DNA of 64,000 nucleotides from Burkholderiales bacterium (GTDB lineage Bacteria; Pseudomonadota; Gammaproteobacteria; Burkholderiales; Burkholderiaceae_C). The notes beneath the pieces are model-generated. The model made no database searches, was not told the origin of the DNA, and worked only from the letters and a program-made list of their open reading frames with translations. The position numbers and the translations under genes were made by a program. The stretch spans positions 1 to 64,000 of the forward strand of contig JAIXTA010000110.1 of assembly GCA_027484405.1 (NCBI GenBank). The letters are read 5' to 3'. This document shows positions 46,394-55,695 of the stretch, in pieces (the first letter of the stretch is position 1; every line of letters starts with the position of its first letter).

Positions 46394-48328
46394 ATGTCTG
46401 CGCAGTTGGAGCACGAACCCGGCCAACGGCTCGATGCCGAACTGGTCCGCATGCTTTATCAAGGCGCGCCGCTCGGTCAGCTGGCCGTTGTGCTGGCTGC
46501 AGTGCTGTTTGCCTGGCTGCTGCGCAACACGGTTCCCCCGACACTCATCCTCTGCTGGCTGATGTTCGCCCTGGGCAACACCGTCTGGCGAAGCTGGCGC
46601 ATGCTGCAGTACCGACGTGCTCCTCAGAGCAAGCCCAGTGCACAGTGGCTCGCACACCTGCGACTCGGCGTCTTCGTCAACGCACTGCTCTGGTGTCTGC
46701 TGGGTATTGCCGCGGTGGTCTGGGCAGACCTCACCACCAAGCTCGCAGTCATGACGCTGCTGATCGGATTGTCTGCCGGCGGGCTGGCCATGCTTGCCGC
46801 GGATGCCAAGGTGTACCAGTGGTTCATGCTCGCCGTGCTGGCCCCGGTCGGTACCGGATTTGTCGTGCTCGGTGGTGAACTCGGCTGGAGCCTCGCTGCG
46901 CTTACGGCCTTCCTCGCCTTTGTGCTGCATCGTTCAGCCGGATACATGAACGGTGTTCTGGTCCAGTCGGTCCGTCTACGTCTGGAACGCGAGCAGGCCG
47001 CTGCCAACCAGGAGCGCCTGAACACGCAGCTCGTGGCCCAGAACGATGCGCTGCGCGAGGAGGCCGAGCGGCATCGCCGCACGCAGAGCGCCCTGTCGGA
47101 GGCACGCAATGCCGCCGAGGAAGCCACGCTGGCCAAGACCGCATTCCTCGCGCAGATGAGCCACGAGGTGCGCACGCCGCTCAATGGCGTGATCGGCATG
47201 ACGGGGCTGGTGCTGGCCGGCCCCTTGCGCGAGGACCAGCGCCGTCATCTGACCATGGCGCAGCAGAGTGCCGAGAGCCTGCTGGCCATCCTCAATGATG
47301 TGCTGGACGTCACCAAGAGCGAGTCGGGCCGGATCGCGATCGACATCGCCCCGGTACGGCTGGGCGAACTGGCGGAGCAGGTCTGCCAGACCTTCCGCGC
47401 CGAGGCGGATCGCAAGGGCCTGGACCTGAACGGCCATTGGCCCGCCACGCTGCCGGTGGTGATGACCGATGCGCTGCGCATCCGGCAGGTCTTGATGAAC
47501 CTGGTGGGCAACGGCATCAAGTTCACCGCAAGCGGCTCTGTGGCGATCGAGATCGAGCAGCTCGGCTTTGCAGAGGGTGGGGTGCGTCTGCGCTTTGCGG
47601 TGAAGGACACCGGCATCGGCATTCCAGCCTCGGAGATCGGCGGCATCTTCCAGCCTTTCGAGCAGGTGGAGCGCAGCCTGCGGCGCGCCCAGGGCGGAGC
47701 GGGCCTGGGCCTGAGCATCTCCGGGCAGCTGGTCGAGCGTCTGGGTGGCCGATTGCAGGTGCGCAGTGAGCCTGGCGTCGGCAGCGAATTCTGGTTCGAG
47801 CTGCAGATGGGCATCGCCGAAGAGGACACGCTGACCGCGCCGCATGGCATCAGCGACGACGGGCCGGCCGACCTGGGGGGCTATCGCATCCTGTTGGTCG
47901 AGGACAATGCCGTGAATCGCGCCGTGGCCGAGGGCGTGATTTCACTCGCCGGGGGTGAATGCCTGTCGGTGGTCAATGGTCTGCAGGCAGTGCGCGAGAT
48001 CGTGGAGCGCGGCACCGATCACTTCGATGCCGTGTTGATGGACATTCACATGCCCAACATGGACGGATTCGAGGCCACGCGGGCGATTCGTCTGATCGAG
48101 GCGCGCGAGGCCGCGCGCAGCACCGCGCCGACCAGGCGCCTGCCGATCATTGCCATGACGGCCGACGCCATGCATGGCGAACGCGACAAGGCGCTCACGG
48201 GCGGCATGGACGAATACCTGAGCAAGCCGTTCCGGCCTGACGAACTCATCCGGCTCGTGATCAAGGTGGCAGAAGCACGGCGCGCTCGCGCTGCGAGCGC
48301 TGCAGACCCCGTGGGTGCAGCGCCCTGA
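46394..48328 (+). CDS. Membrane hybrid sensor histidine kinase
   Basis: A 644-residue hybrid kinase. The N-terminal ~180 residues hold about six membrane helices (e.g. LGQLAVVLAAVLFAWLLR, FVNALLWCLLGIAAVVWA, FMLAVLAPVGTGFVVLGG, AALTAFLAFVL). A coiled coil (LRLEREQAAANQERLNTQLVAQNDALREEAERH) leads to HisKA with His257 in QMSHEVRTPLNGV, the ATPase (LVGNGIKF ... GGAGLGLSIS), and a receiver with Asp550 in VLMDIHMPNMDG. The sensory cue is unknown. No response regulator is adjacent. ATG 46394 follows GGAGGGG, a good ribosome site. Confidence 0.9.
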   Translation: MSAQLEHEPGQRLDAELVRMLYQGAPLGQLAVVLAAVLFAWLLRNTVPPTLILCWLMFALGNTVWRSWRMLQYRRAPQSKPSAQWLAHLRLGVFVNALLWCLLGIAAVVWADLTTKLAVMTLLIGLSAGGLAMLAADAKVYQWFMLAVLAPVGTGFVVLGGELGWSLAALTAFLAFVLHRSAGYMNGVLVQSVRLRLEREQAAANQERLNTQLVAQNDALREEAERHRRTQSALSEARNAAEEATLAKTAFLAQMSHEVRTPLNGVIGMTGLVLAGPLREDQRRHLTMAQQSAESLLAILNDVLDVTKSESGRIAIDIAPVRLGELAEQVCQTFRAEADRKGLDLNGHWPATLPVVMTDALRIRQVLMNLVGNGIKFTASGSVAIEIEQLGFAEGGVRLRFAVKDTGIGIPASEIGGIFQPFEQVERSLRRAQGGAGLGLSISGQLVERLGGRLQVRSEPGVGSEFWFELQMGIAEEDTLTAPHGISDDGPADLGGYRILLVEDNAVNRAVAEGVISLAGGECLSVVNGLQAVREIVERGTDHFDAVLMDIHMPNMDGFEATRAIRLIEAREAARSTAPTRRLPIIAMTADAMHGERDKALTGGMDEYLSKPFRPDELIRLVIKVAEARRARAASAADPVGAAP

Positions 48329-48340
48329 CAGGCGCTGCAC
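48315..48340. terminator. Hairpin at the kinase/redoxin convergent junction
   Basis: A perfect 10-bp stem (48315-48324 with 48331-48340) and 6-nt loop that overlaps the end of the hybrid kinase gene. It has no T-run, so terminator activity is uncertain. Confidence 0.5.
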
Positions 48341-48350
48341 ACGGCAGGGT

Positions 48351-48953
48351 TCAGTACTTCACGCTGCAGCCGTAGGGCTGGTTGGTCGCGTTGGCCACTG
48401 CGCGACCGGCAGCCACGTCGCCCAGCGCGGCACGCACGAAGTTGTTCGCGGTCTTGGCGTCTTCGGGGCGTGCGGTGCGCTTGTCGTCGATGGCCCCGTC
48501 GTACACCACGGTGCCCTGGGCATTGATGACGAACATGTGAGGCGTGGTCTTGGCGCCATAGGCCTGGCCGACCTTGCCGTCGGGGTCCATCAGGTAGGCC
48601 GTGGGCTGGCTCTTCTGCTCACCGACCCACTTGCTCAGGTCAGCGGCGCTCATGAAGTCACCACTCTTGGGGTTGGTGGAGTTGATGGCCAGCCACACGA
48701 CGTCCTTGCCGGCGGTGCGTTGGAGATCCTGCATGTTGCCCGACGCATAGTGCTTCACGATGAAGGGGCACTTGGGGTTGTTCCATTCGAGTACCACGGT
48801 CCTGCCCTTGAACTGAGCGAGGCTCACATCCTTGCCGCTGAGGTCCTTGAGCGTGAACGCGGGTGCGGCCTGGCCCGGGTCGACATTGGCCGAGGCGGTG
48901 GGGGCGAGGAGGCCGACCGTGGCGGCCAGCAGGAGGGTGGACAGCATGCGCAT
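48351..48953 (-). CDS. Exported redoxin (thioredoxin-fold) protein
   Basis: A 200-residue exported thioredoxin-fold protein with a Sec signal ([22 protein letters not shown]). The core is [39 protein letters not shown], an AhpC/TSA-redoxin-like domain. Only two Cys are present, Cys62 in PKCPF and Cys197 in the last residues (PYGCSVKY); the CxxC of TlpA-type proteins is absent. A one-Cys peroxiredoxin-like or structural role is possible. ATG 48953 is chosen because GGAG lies 10 nt before it. It diverges from dcd. Confidence 0.85.
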   Translation of the reverse strand: MRMLSTLLLAATVGLLAPTASANVDPGQAAPAFTLKDLSGKDVSLAQFKGRTVVLEWNNPKCPFIVKHYASGNMQDLQRTAGKDVVWLAINSTNPKSGDFMSAADLSKWVGEQKSQPTAYLMDPDGKVGQAYGAKTTPHMFVINAQGTVVYDGAIDDKRTARPEDAKTANNFVRAALGDVAAGRAVANATNQPYGCSVKY

Positions 48954-49140
48954 GAGGAGGCTCCGAATGAGATCAGCCACGGCCGCTCGCACAGTGCGCC
49001 GGCCCGGGCACGACACTGCATTACACCGAGCAGCAGTGACGTGCGTAACGGCTGGGCGCTCGGGGATAACACCTACAATCCCGCGACTTTCTGGCACCAG
49101 GCCGGCGAGTGACCGTCATCGAGGAAAGCGACCTTCGCGC

Positions 49141-49710
49141 ATGAGCATCAAGAGCGACAAGTGGATCCGCCGCATGGCCGAGCAGCACGGCATGATCGAA
49201 CCCTTCGAACCCGGGCAGGTGCGTCACGCGGCAGACGGTCACCGCATCGTCAGCTACGGCACCTCGAGCTACGGCTACGACATCCGCTGCGCCGACGAAT
49301 TCAAGATCTTCACCAATATCAACAGCACCATCGTCGACCCGAAGAACTTCGACGAGAAGAGCTTCGTGGACTTCAAGGGCGATGTCTGCATCATCCCGCC
49401 CAACAGCTTTGCGCTGGCCCGTACGGTGGAGTACTTCCGCATCCCGCGCAGTGTGCTGACCATCTGCCTGGGCAAGAGCACTTATGCACGCTGCGGAATC
49501 ATCGTCAACGTCACACCCTTTGAGCCGGAGTGGGAAGGCTACGTGACGCTGGAGTTCTCCAACACCACGCCGCTGCCGGCCAAGATCTACGCCGGTGAAG
49601 GATGTGCTCAAGTGTTGTTCTTCGAGAGCGACGAAGTCTGCGAAACCAGCTACAAGGATCGTGGCGGCAAGTACCAGGGTCAACGCGGCGTCACCTTGCC
49701 CAAGACCTGA
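49141..49710 (+). CDS. dcd: dCTP deaminase
   Basis: Deaminates dCTP to dUTP for dTMP synthesis. The 189-residue product starts [28 protein letters not shown] and has the family core: [65 protein letters not shown] and the C-terminal [15 protein letters not shown]. Trimeric dUTPase-fold enzyme; complete. It is the first of three plus-strand genes with a 23-bp gap to the next. Confidence 0.96.
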   Translation: MSIKSDKWIRRMAEQHGMIEPFEPGQVRHAADGHRIVSYGTSSYGYDIRCADEFKIFTNINSTIVDPKNFDEKSFVDFKGDVCIIPPNSFALARTVEYFRIPRSVLTICLGKSTYARCGIIVNVTPFEPEWEGYVTLEFSNTTPLPAKIYAGEGCAQVLFFESDEVCETSYKDRGGKYQGQRGVTLPKT

Positions 49711-49733
49711 TCGGACCGCCTGAGGAGATCCGC

Positions 49734-50393
49734 ATGCGCTTCGCTTCCTTTGCCCGAACCAGTCTGACCCTGACGTTCACCATCTGGCTGGCCGCAGCTC
49801 ACGCGCAGACGCCGCAGCGCCCCGACCCGACGCCGCCGGATCTGACCAAGTCGCCATCACAAGCGCAGCCCCAAGCGCCGGCAGCGACGACGACAACGCC
49901 TGGCGAAGCGCGCAAGGGGCCCGATGTGCCGCCGCCCAACGTGAACTTCCTGCGCGGCAAGGAGAATCCGCCGGCGGGGCAAGTGCCTGCTGCGCCGGCC
50001 ACAGGCGCCGCGCGCCCTGCCGAGCGGCCGCCGGTCGTTGCCCCGGTGGCGCCGCGCCCGCCGCGCAGCATGGAGGAAGCCCTGCAGCCGGATGTCGAAA
50101 AGCTGCCGGTCGATCCGGCCGAACGTGCCAAGGTCAATGCCCAGCGCGGCATCAACACTGGCAAGCCGGCACCCGGGCAGCCCGGTCGCGTGGTGGTCGA
50201 AGGCGATCGGACGGTGAACAACCCCACACAGCAGATCGGCAACACCTTGACCCGGCCGGACGGCACGGTGGTCACCGTGGAGAGCCTGCCCGGCGGCAAG
50301 CGCAAGGAATGCGTGCGCGACTGCACGGGTCCGGCCTGCTGCGTGATCATCGACCCGAATCCCAACCCGCTGCTGCGCAGCCCGCTGCGTTGA
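49734..50393 (+). CDS. Exported Pro/Ala-rich protein with a C-terminal Cys motif
   Basis: A 219-residue exported protein I do not recognise. The N-terminal signal is MRFASFARTSLTLTFTIWLAAAHAQ. The middle is Pro/Ala/Thr-rich (PDPTPPDLTKSPSQAQ onward) and probably disordered. The last 40 residues are structured: TVVTVESLPGGKRKECVRDCTGPACCVIIDPNPN, with four Cys. A GAGGAGA ribosome site lies before ATG 49734, and the gene is 23 bp after dcd. The next gene's start overlaps or nearly touches its stop, so the two secreted proteins may work together. Confidence 0.75.
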   Translation: MRFASFARTSLTLTFTIWLAAAHAQTPQRPDPTPPDLTKSPSQAQPQAPAATTTTPGEARKGPDVPPPNVNFLRGKENPPAGQVPAAPATGAARPAERPPVVAPVAPRPPRSMEEALQPDVEKLPVDPAERAKVNAQRGINTGKPAPGQPGRVVVEGDRTVNNPTQQIGNTLTRPDGTVVTVESLPGGKRKECVRDCTGPACCVIIDPNPNPLLRSPLR

Positions 50394-50401
50394 GCCCCAC
50401 C

Positions 50402-50959
50402 GTGCACGGCCGCCTGCTTGTAATCCTAACCCTGGCGGCTTCGCATTTCGCGAGCCTCGCCCAGGCCGATGCGCCCGCCGTCAGCCGTGCTGATGCAATC
50501 CGTGCGGCCGCCTCGGCGCAGCCCGGTGCCGCAGCGCCCGCGCCGGGCAGCACCGAGGCGCAGTTGCTCAGCAACCTGAATCGCAGCATTGAAGGCAAGG
50601 CCGGCAACGAGCAGCTGCGGGAGCGGGCGCGCCTGCAGGCAGAGCGCACCCGAAGCGTGCTGGACCTGCAGGCTGCTGCCTTGCGTGGTGATGCCAACGC
50701 CGAGCGCCGGCTCGAACGGGTCGTCGTCCAAGGGCAGTCCGAGCCGGCCGAAAGTGTGCAGGCCCGCATTGCGCGGCGGATGCCGGCACCCAACATCAAG
50801 CAGGGCTATCGCCGCACCGAGGACCCGGTCACCGGCGAGGTGTGCGAGACGGTGGATCTCGGTCTGTGGTCGCCCTTTCCGCAGACCGTCTGCGGCGGCG
50901 GCAAGCAGGGCCCGGGCACGCCGCCGGGGTCGATCATCAGCGAGCTGAACCGGAAGTAG
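50402..50959 (+). CDS. Exported protein of unknown function
   Basis: A 185-residue exported protein of unknown family. GTG 50402 is used; TTG 50390 would overlap the stop of the previous gene. The signal is VHGRLLVILTLAASHFASLAQA. A helical region (EQLRERARLQAERTRSVLDLQAAALRGDANAERRLERVVV) and a C-terminal Cys-containing part (EDPVTGEVCETVDLGLWSPFPQTVCGGG) follow. It shares the N-terminal export and C-terminal Cys pair with its neighbour, but no clear homology. The 358 bp after it hold no supported gene. Confidence 0.65.
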   Translation: MHGRLLVILTLAASHFASLAQADAPAVSRADAIRAAASAQPGAAAPAPGSTEAQLLSNLNRSIEGKAGNEQLRERARLQAERTRSVLDLQAAALRGDANAERRLERVVVQGQSEPAESVQARIARRMPAPNIKQGYRRTEDPVTGEVCETVDLGLWSPFPQTVCGGGKQGPGTPPGSIISELNRK

Positions 50960-51317
50960 CGTCGCGAACGCGGTGCGGCCGCGGCAGGGTCCATGCCCTG
51001 CCGATCGTCTGCATGCAATTCCCTGCGGACGATCGCCCAGTGAAGTTCTAGAAACTTGCTTCGCGGGCCAACTCGTGTGCTCCGGTGCTCGCCATTCGAC
51101 GCGTACTGTCTGCGCTCCTCACACGGAACTTGACCCTCTCGCCACTGTTTCTAGGCGTCCCCCCGGCGAGATCCAGCATTCATGCGGCTCTCCAGGCCAA
51201 AATGGCTGGAGAGCCGCGCCAGACAAGCGAAAGGGGTGGCGCAAGGGGCTCGCGCAAGCATGCGCTCGCTCCTCCCCCGGCACGGCGCGGTGCGCCGTGA
51301 ACCCCCGGGCTCGGCGT
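50960..51317. other. Intergenic interval with a hairpin, no supported gene
   Basis: No gene is supported in these 358 bp between convergent genes. A stem-loop at 51184-51217 has perfect 12-bp arms (GCGGCTCTCCAG / CTGGAGAGCCGC) around a 10-nt loop. A second short hairpin (CACGGCG-CGGTG-CGCCGTG) lies just before the minus-strand gene end and may act as its terminator, though without a T-run. Confidence 0.5.
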
Positions 51318-52139
51318 TCAGGCGGCCATTCGTTGCCACTCGCGACCCAGCAGCAGCACCTTGCGCTCCAGCCCCCAGGCATAGCCACCCAGCACGCCGC
51401 TCTCGCGGATGACGCGGTGGCACGGGATGAGCACGCTTACCGGGTTGCCGCCCACCGCGTTGCCGACCGCGCGCGACGCGCCGGGCCGGCCGATCAGGTG
51501 GGCAATCGATCCGTAGGTCGTGACCGCGCCGTCAGCGATCGACAGCAGCGCCTGCCAGACCTGCACCTGGAAATTGGTACCGCGCACATGCACGGGCAGC
51601 CGGCCTTCGCCCAACAGCGCCGGCGCAATACGCTGCGCCATGGTGGCGTCGTCACGCACACGCTGCGCTGCCGGCCAGTCCTGGCGCAGCTGGGCCTCGA
51701 ATTCAGCCGGTTGTGCGGCGTCGCCAAACACCAGCCGACAGATGCCCTGACCAGTCCAGGCCGCCGCCGTGGCGCCCAGCAGGGACTGGAAGACGCCCCA
51801 CTCGATGCGCAGACCTTCGCCCAGGCGCCGGATCTGCGCCGGTGTCATGCCGTCGAGCTTGACGAACAGATCCTGCAGCCGCGAGGGCGAGGACAGGCCG
51901 CTGTCGTAGGTGGCATCGAGCAGCGAGTCGCCGCGCGCCAGCAGTGCGCGTGCATGATTGCGGGTGACCAGCTCGGTGAAGCGCTTGGGGCTGATGCCCA
52001 CCGCCTCGGTGAAGGTGCGCTGGAAGTGGCTCTCAGACAAACCGGCCTCGTGCGCCAGGGTGGCCAGATCGGGCTGTTCGTCGAAGTGCGCGGCGATGTA
52101 GCGGATGGCGCCGGCAATCTCGTCATAGGTACGCGTCAT
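51318..52139 (-). CDS. AraC-type regulator fused to O6-methylguanine-DNA methyltransferase (Ada-like)
   Basis: A 273-residue fusion. Residues about 5-100 are an AraC HTH (LATLAHEAGLSESHFQRTFTEAVGISPKRFTELVTRNHARALL). Residues about 110-270 are methylguanine-DNA methyltransferase with the acceptor Cys in the motif PVSVLIPCHRVIRESGVLGGYAWGLERK. The N-terminal zinc-Cys phosphotriester domain of classical Ada is missing. The protein therefore repairs O6-methylguanine and may bind DNA, but cannot be switched by phosphotriester repair as in E. coli. It diverges from a PLP decarboxylase across 185 bp. ATG 52139 is preferred to an upstream start. Confidence 0.9.
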   Translation of the reverse strand: MTRTYDEIAGAIRYIAAHFDEQPDLATLAHEAGLSESHFQRTFTEAVGISPKRFTELVTRNHARALLARGDSLLDATYDSGLSSPSRLQDLFVKLDGMTPAQIRRLGEGLRIEWGVFQSLLGATAAAWTGQGICRLVFGDAAQPAEFEAQLRQDWPAAQRVRDDATMAQRIAPALLGEGRLPVHVRGTNFQVQVWQALLSIADGAVTTYGSIAHLIGRPGASRAVGNAVGGNPVSVLIPCHRVIRESGVLGGYAWGLERKVLLLGREWQRMAA

Positions 52140-52216
52140 GGGAATCAGCGTAGCGGTGTGGCGTGAATGATGCATTCCGATTCTTGCTGTCACGCAACCT
52201 GCACCGAAGCGCTTCC

Positions 52217-52222
52217 TATAAT
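52217..52222 (+). promoter_or_regulatory. Consensus -10 hexamer before the decarboxylase
   Basis: A perfect TATAAT at 52217-52222, about 100 bp before the start codon. No good -35 is found at 16-18 bp; the nearest TTGCTG (52184-52189) is 27 bp away. The promoter may need an activator. Confidence 0.45.
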
Positions 52223-52324
52223 TTGCCTACGCCGTGCGGCCGGGTTGTGGCGATGTGCAGATGACGTGCATCCACCCCGCCGCTTTTTCTTTTGTGCTGT
52301 GCCCGCCCGGGCAGGACGACCTCC

Positions 52325-54577
52325 ATGCGCTTTCGCTTTCCCATCGTCATCATCGACGAAGACTTTCGCTCCGAGAACACCTCCGGCTCGGGCATTCGCG
52401 CGCTGGCCCGCGCCATCGAGGCCGAGGGCATGGAAGTCGCCGGCTTCACGAGCTACGGCGACCTGACCAGCTTTGCGCAGCAGCAGTCGCGCGCCAGCGC
52501 CTTCATCCTGTCGATCGACGACGAGGAGTTCACGCCCGGCCCCGAGCTCGACCCCGCCGTGCTGCACCTGCGCACCTTCATCAGCGAGATCCGCTTCAAG
52601 AACGCCGACATTCCGATCTACATCTACGGCGAGACGCGCACCAGCCGCCACATCCCGAACGATGTGCTGCGCGAGCTGCATGGCTTCATCCACATGAACG
52701 AGGACACCCCCGAGTTCGTCGCGCGCCACATCATCCGCGAGGCCAAGAGCTACCTCGAAGGCATCCAGCCACCGTTCTTCAAGGCCCTGCTCGACTACGC
52801 CGAGGACGGTTCCTACTCCTGGCACTGCCCCGGCCACTCCGGCGGCGTGGCGTTTCTCAAGAGCCCGATCGGCCAGATGTTCCACCAGTTCTTCGGCGAG
52901 AACATGCTGCGCGCCGACGTCTGCAATGCCGTCGAGGAGCTCGGCCAGCTGCTGGACCACACCGGCCCGGTGGCGGCGAGCGAGCGCAATGCCGCGCGCA
53001 TCTTCAATGCCGACCACTGCTACTTCGTCACCAACGGCACCAGCACCTCCAACAAGATGGTCTGGCACAGCACCGTGGCGCCGGGCGACATCGTGCTGGT
53101 GGACCGCAACTGCCACAAGAGCATCCTGCACAGCATCATGATGACCGGCGCCGTGCCGGTCTTCCTCACGCCCACGCGCAACAGCCTGGGCATCATCGGC
53201 CCGATCCCGGAAAGCGAGTTCGAGCCCGCCAACATCCAGAAGAAGATTGCCGAGCACCCGCTGCTCAAGGGTGTGGACGCCAAGACCATCAAGCCGCGCA
53301 TCCTCACCATCACGCAGAGCACTTACGACGGCGTGCTCTACAACGTCGAGACCATCAAGGCCAAGCTCGAAGGCTATGTGGACACCCTGCATTTCGACGA
53401 AGCCTGGCTGCCGCATGCCGCCTTCCATGATCTTTACGGCGTGATGCACGCCATTGGCAAGGACCGCCCGCGCCGCAAGAATGGCCTGATCTTCGCCACC
53501 CACTCCACTCACAAGCTGCTGGCCGGCATCTCGCAGGCCAGCCAGATCCTGGTGCAGGAGTCCGAAAACGACAAGCTCGACCGCCACGTGTTCAACGAGG
53601 CGTATCTGATGCACACCTCCACCAGCCCGCAGTACGCCATCATCGCGTCCTGTGACGTGGCTGCAGCCATGATGGAACCGCCAGGCGGCACCGCGCTGGT
53701 CGAGGAATCCATCATGGAAAGCCTGGACTTCCGCCGCGCCATGCGCAAAGTGGACGAGGAGTACGGCCACGACTGGTGGTTCAAGGTCTGGGGCCCGGAC
53801 GAACTTGTCGAGGAAGGCATCGGCAAGCGCGAGGACTGGATCCTGCGCCCCGACGAGGGCTGGCACGGCTTCGGCAAACTGGCCGACGGCTTCAACATGC
53901 TCGATCCAATCAAGGCCACCATCGTGACCCCGGGCCTGGATGTGAGCGGCAAGTTCGCCGACACCGGCATCCCGGCGGCCATCGTCACCAAGTTCCTGGC
54001 CGAGCATGGCGTGGTCGTGGAGAAGACCGGGCTGTACAGCTTCTTCATCATGTTCACCATCGGCATCACCAAGGGCCGCTGGAACACCTTGCTGACTGCA
54101 CTGCAGCAGTTCAAGGACGACTACGACAAGAACGCGCCCATGTGGCGCATCCTGCCCGAGTTCTGCGCCGCCCACCCGGCCTACGAGCGCATGGGCCTGC
54201 GCGACCTGTGCCAGAAGATCCACGAGGCCTACAAGGCCCATGACATCGGCCGCGTGACTACCGAGATGTATCTGTCGGACATCCAGCCTGCCATGAAGCC
54301 CAGCGACGCCTGGGCCTGCGTGGCGCACCGCGAGATCGAGCGCGTGGAAATCGACCAGCTCGAGGGTCGAATCACCTCCACCCTGCTGACGCCCTATCCG
54401 CCGGGCATCCCGCTGCTGATTCCGGGCGAGCGTTTCAACGCGACGATCGTGAAGTACCTGCAGTTTGCGCGCGAGTTCAACGCCAAGTTCCCGGGCTTCG
54501 ATACGGATGTGCACGGGCTGGTAGAGGAAGAGCGCGATGGCAAGGTGCGCTATTTCGTGGACTGTGTGAAGCGCTGA
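52325..54577 (+). CDS. Orn/Lys/Arg decarboxylase, inducible PLP type
   Basis: A 750-residue PLP fold-type I basic amino-acid decarboxylase like E. coli AdiA/LdcC/SpeF. It has an N-terminal receiver-like wing domain (FPIVIIDEDFRSENTSGSGIRALARAI), the CPGHSGGVAFLKSP and NGTSTSNKMVWHS substrate/PLP segments, and the PLP Lys397 in ATHSTHKLLAGISQ. The C-terminal domain is intact. Arginine, lysine and ornithine members cannot be separated confidently by eye; arginine or lysine is likely from the length. It probably produces agmatine, cadaverine or putrescine and helps acid resistance. No antiporter gene is adjacent, so the usual acid-response partner would be elsewhere. Confidence 0.9.
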   Translation: MRFRFPIVIIDEDFRSENTSGSGIRALARAIEAEGMEVAGFTSYGDLTSFAQQQSRASAFILSIDDEEFTPGPELDPAVLHLRTFISEIRFKNADIPIYIYGETRTSRHIPNDVLRELHGFIHMNEDTPEFVARHIIREAKSYLEGIQPPFFKALLDYAEDGSYSWHCPGHSGGVAFLKSPIGQMFHQFFGENMLRADVCNAVEELGQLLDHTGPVAASERNAARIFNADHCYFVTNGTSTSNKMVWHSTVAPGDIVLVDRNCHKSILHSIMMTGAVPVFLTPTRNSLGIIGPIPESEFEPANIQKKIAEHPLLKGVDAKTIKPRILTITQSTYDGVLYNVETIKAKLEGYVDTLHFDEAWLPHAAFHDLYGVMHAIGKDRPRRKNGLIFATHSTHKLLAGISQASQILVQESENDKLDRHVFNEAYLMHTSTSPQYAIIASCDVAAAMMEPPGGTALVEESIMESLDFRRAMRKVDEEYGHDWWFKVWGPDELVEEGIGKREDWILRPDEGWHGFGKLADGFNMLDPIKATIVTPGLDVSGKFADTGIPAAIVTKFLAEHGVVVEKTGLYSFFIMFTIGITKGRWNTLLTALQQFKDDYDKNAPMWRILPEFCAAHPAYERMGLRDLCQKIHEAYKAHDIGRVTTEMYLSDIQPAMKPSDAWACVAHREIERVEIDQLEGRITSTLLTPYPPGIPLLIPGERFNATIVKYLQFAREFNAKFPGFDTDVHGLVEEERDGKVRYFVDCVKR

Positions 54578-55099
54578 TTCCCGATCACGGGAATCTCCAG
54601 GCGACGACTTGGCACAGGGTGTCCACCCCGGGCCAACGTCTTTCGAGGGCACTGTGCCGACCGACAGTGAATGACGGCCGGACGCTTCCCCATGGGGGCG
54701 GCATCCTGGCTCCAGTCTGCGGCACCGGTTTGCGGCCGATTTCGTCTAGGTCATTCAAACGCAGAGATCGGTAGCGCGGTCGCGCCGCAGGTCCGCGAGA
54801 GGGTGGTCACTTTCAGCAGCCAGCGTCGCGTCAATGAAGCGCCACGTGCGCATCAAGTCGCGACCCAAATGGGTCGCTGCAGCTGGCATGCAAACCGGGC
54901 CGCGGGTGCAGGGAAGAGTTGCGCGCATCGGTACGAACCCAGCGCCGTAGCAACACGGGGGGCGTATTGCGCCACCCACCGAATGCGTGGAGCAGATCGC
55001 AGCGTACACATGTGCCGCCAAGTTCTCATGGATCGGCCGACACTGCGAACAACACAGAGCAATCGAACGAGGCCCATCCTGGAGGCAGCGGCCCCACGC
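54578..55099. other. Intergenic interval without a supported gene
   Basis: About 520 bp after the decarboxylase with no convincing gene. Open frames exist on both strands (e.g. minus 54755-55021), but their translations are Arg/Ala/Cys/Thr-rich, lack recognisable domains and have no good ribosome sites. A degenerate gene or repeated intergenic element is possible. Confidence 0.4.
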
Positions 55100-55594
55100 T
55101 CAGCAGTCACCTTGCCGCTCCCCAGAAATCGTTTGGCGGACATCGGTTATTCCCATTGGCGTGCGCACACGGATCAGGAGTTCAACTTGGGCGCGACCGC
55201 TCTCCCAGCGGGCGCTGCCGCGAGCTTCAAAGGGCGCGTCATTGCGCGACGCATCCGCTCGCACACACGTTGCCGCAAATGCCGAGCTTCCGTTTTCAGA
55301 CTTGACAGCGTTCACTTTGCACTGGATGCGCGGCGCACTTTCGCCGTCTGGTTGCGGTGCGCTACTGATGAACGCCTGCTCTGCGCCTTGTTCCATTTCG
55401 CCGGGCTTCAGACAGACAAGCCGAGCTTGTCCTTTGCGACCACCCAGCGGACCTCCGGAGAAACTGGATGAAAGGAGCCAACGGCCTGCGTGCTCACCCG
55501 CTTGAGCTTGCGCATGGACGTTGATCGGACCCACGAAGGCAATCGCTGCAGAAAGAGCAAGCATGCCCCACGGAGTTTGTCGTCTGTTCATCAT
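55100..55594 (-). CDS. Exported DUF3617-like protein
   Basis: A 164-residue exported protein: signal MMNRRQTPWGMLALSAAIAFVGPINVHAQ, then GRWLLSSSFSGGPLGGRKGQARLVCLKPGEMEQG and a pair IQCKVNAVKSENGSSAFAATC. The spacing of three or four Cys and the CLKPGE segment resemble DUF3617 proteins. That match is from memory and tentative. ATG 55594 is chosen with GTGAGG a few nt upstream. It lies just downstream of a MacB-like permease on the same strand with a 101-bp gap, so it could be an auxiliary periplasmic protein. Function unknown. Confidence 0.65.
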   Translation of the reverse strand: MMNRRQTPWGMLALSAAIAFVGPINVHAQAQAGEHAGRWLLSSSFSGGPLGGRKGQARLVCLKPGEMEQGAEQAFISSAPQPDGESAPRIQCKVNAVKSENGSSAFAATCVRADASRNDAPFEARGSARWESGRAQVELLIRVRTPMGITDVRQTISGERQGDC

Positions 55595-55695
55595 CTTCAC
55601 CTCACTTCGATTCGGTCAACCCAAGCTACCGCTTGCGTGTATCTGAAATTCGTCGCGCACGTGACGAAGCATGTCGTTGAAGATGATTGACCGCC

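Noticed and set aside
52190-54652. Minus-strand open frame of about 820 codons
   Set aside because: Antisense shadow of the decarboxylase gene.
54671-55471. Plus-strand open frame of 266 codons
   Set aside because: It overlaps a better-supported minus-strand exported protein, has no domain and is Arg-rich without repeats.
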